This document shows, piece by piece, positions 63,600 through 64,000 of a stretch of DNA of 64,000 nt. Source of the stretch: Pseudomonas neuropathica (GTDB lineage: Bacteria > Pseudomonadota > Gammaproteobacteria > Pseudomonadales > Pseudomonadaceae); NCBI RefSeq assembly GCF_015461835.1, contig NZ_JACOPX010000016.1, positions 1 through 64,000 on the forward strand, given 5' to 3'. The translations under genes were made by a program, and so were the position numbers. The notes under the pieces are model-generated. The model worked only from the letters and a program-made list of their open reading frames with translations. It was not told the origin of the DNA and made no database searches. Each line of letters opens with the position of its first letter. The stretch's first letter is position 1.

Positions 63600-64000
63600 A
63601 TGACTAGTTTGCATGCCGACGAGGCGTTCCTCGGCCATTTCCAGTTAAGTCACGACCCGTTCGCGCCACGCGTGCCGGGCTTCAAGTTCTTCCCGGCCCA
63701 GCGCAAACCGGTGCTGGGTCAACTGCATCATCTGGCGCGTTACAGCCAGTTGCTGCTGGTGGTCACCGGCCCGCAAGGCAGCGGCAAAACCTTGCTGCGT
63801 CAGGCGCTGGTCGCCAGCACCAACAAACAGTCGGTGCAGAGCGTGGTGGTTTCCGCCCGTGGTGCCGGTGATGCCGCTGGCGTGCTGCGCCAGGTGGCGC
63901 AGGCGCTGAACGTCGCTCAGGCCGAAGTTGGCGCGATTCTCGATCAAGTGGTGCAACTCGCACTGACCGGCCAGGAAGTCTATCTGTTGGTGGACGACGC
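63600..64000 (+). CDS. DamX-like AAA ATPase, N-terminal part (cut by window end)
   Basis: 133 complete codons are present and the frame is open at the window edge. MTSLHADEAFLGHFQLSHDP is followed by PFAPRVPGFKFFPAQRKP and a P-loop GPQGSGKTLLRQAL (about 58-71), with LLVDD (Walker B start) at the edge. This is the ExeA/GspA-type AAA domain found in the protein encoded after aroB in Pseudomonas, which ends in a SPOR domain and acts in cell division. The C-terminal part is not visible. Confidence 0.8.
   Translation, partial: MTSLHADEAFLGHFQLSHDPFAPRVPGFKFFPAQRKPVLGQLHHLARYSQLLLVVTGPQGSGKTLLRQALVASTNKQSVQSVVVSARGAGDAAGVLRQVAQALNVAQAEVGAILDQVVQLALTGQEVYLLVDD

Overview
The window looks like chromosomal DNA of a fluorescent Pseudomonas, most likely the P. 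fluorescens/P. koreensis group. This rests on high GC, on a gene order from pip-dtd-opgGH through tat, ubi, pha, hsl and pil to aroKB that I know from Pseudomonas, on a medium-chain-length PHA locus, and on many Pseudomonas-type REP inverted repeats between genes. No rRNA, tRNA, CRISPR array or phage was seen. The only mobile-element coding sequence is the tail of a transposase at the left edge (3-181).

Layout. 1-3.3 kb: end of an IS481-like element, an amino-acid-type chemoreceptor, two small lipoprotein genes. 3.35-18.3 kb: a complete histidine utilisation (hut) locus in three units: hutF (minus strand), hutCD, and the long hutU-hutG operon with an NCS1 transporter, a betaine-type ABC transporter (hutXWV), two hutH copies, hutI and hutG. 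18.5-24.6 kb: pip-dtd and opgGH (osmoregulated periplasmic glucans). 24.9-29.7 kb: a polar amino acid ABC transporter and a second chemoreceptor with a helical periplasmic domain. 29.9-35.9 kb, minus strand: ubiE-ubiJ-ubiB-hisI-hisE-tatABC-rsmE. 36-43.3 kb: the PHA granule and polymer genes (PHA-system protein, phaI, phaF; phaC1-phaZ-phaC2-phaD on the minus strand). 43.6-51.2 kb, minus strand: DUF971, hslVU, a SPOR protein, argS, priA. 51.4-53.9 kb: rpmE, a secreted nuclease, a short malic enzyme. 54.3-56.7 kb: penicillin-binding protein 1A. 56.9-64 kb: pilMNOPQ, aroK, aroB and the start of a DamX-like ATPase gene cut by the window end.

How it works together. Histidine enters through HutXWV and urocanate probably through the NCS1 carrier; HutH, HutU, HutI, HutF and HutG form the five-step route to glutamate. 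The hutU upstream region shows a sigma-54 promoter whose start site lies inside a HutC-type palindrome, so activation and repression meet at one point. phaC1 also has a candidate sigma-54 promoter, plus an A-rich Hfq/Crc-type motif in its first codons.

Most notable observations: one hutH copy (12835-14358) has an intact frame but lacks exactly the Ala-Ser-Gly triad that makes the MIO cofactor; the rpmE terminator lies inside the signal-peptide codons of the next gene; and the window holds 14 REP doublets of three sequence types plus four copies of a larger nested inverted repeat.
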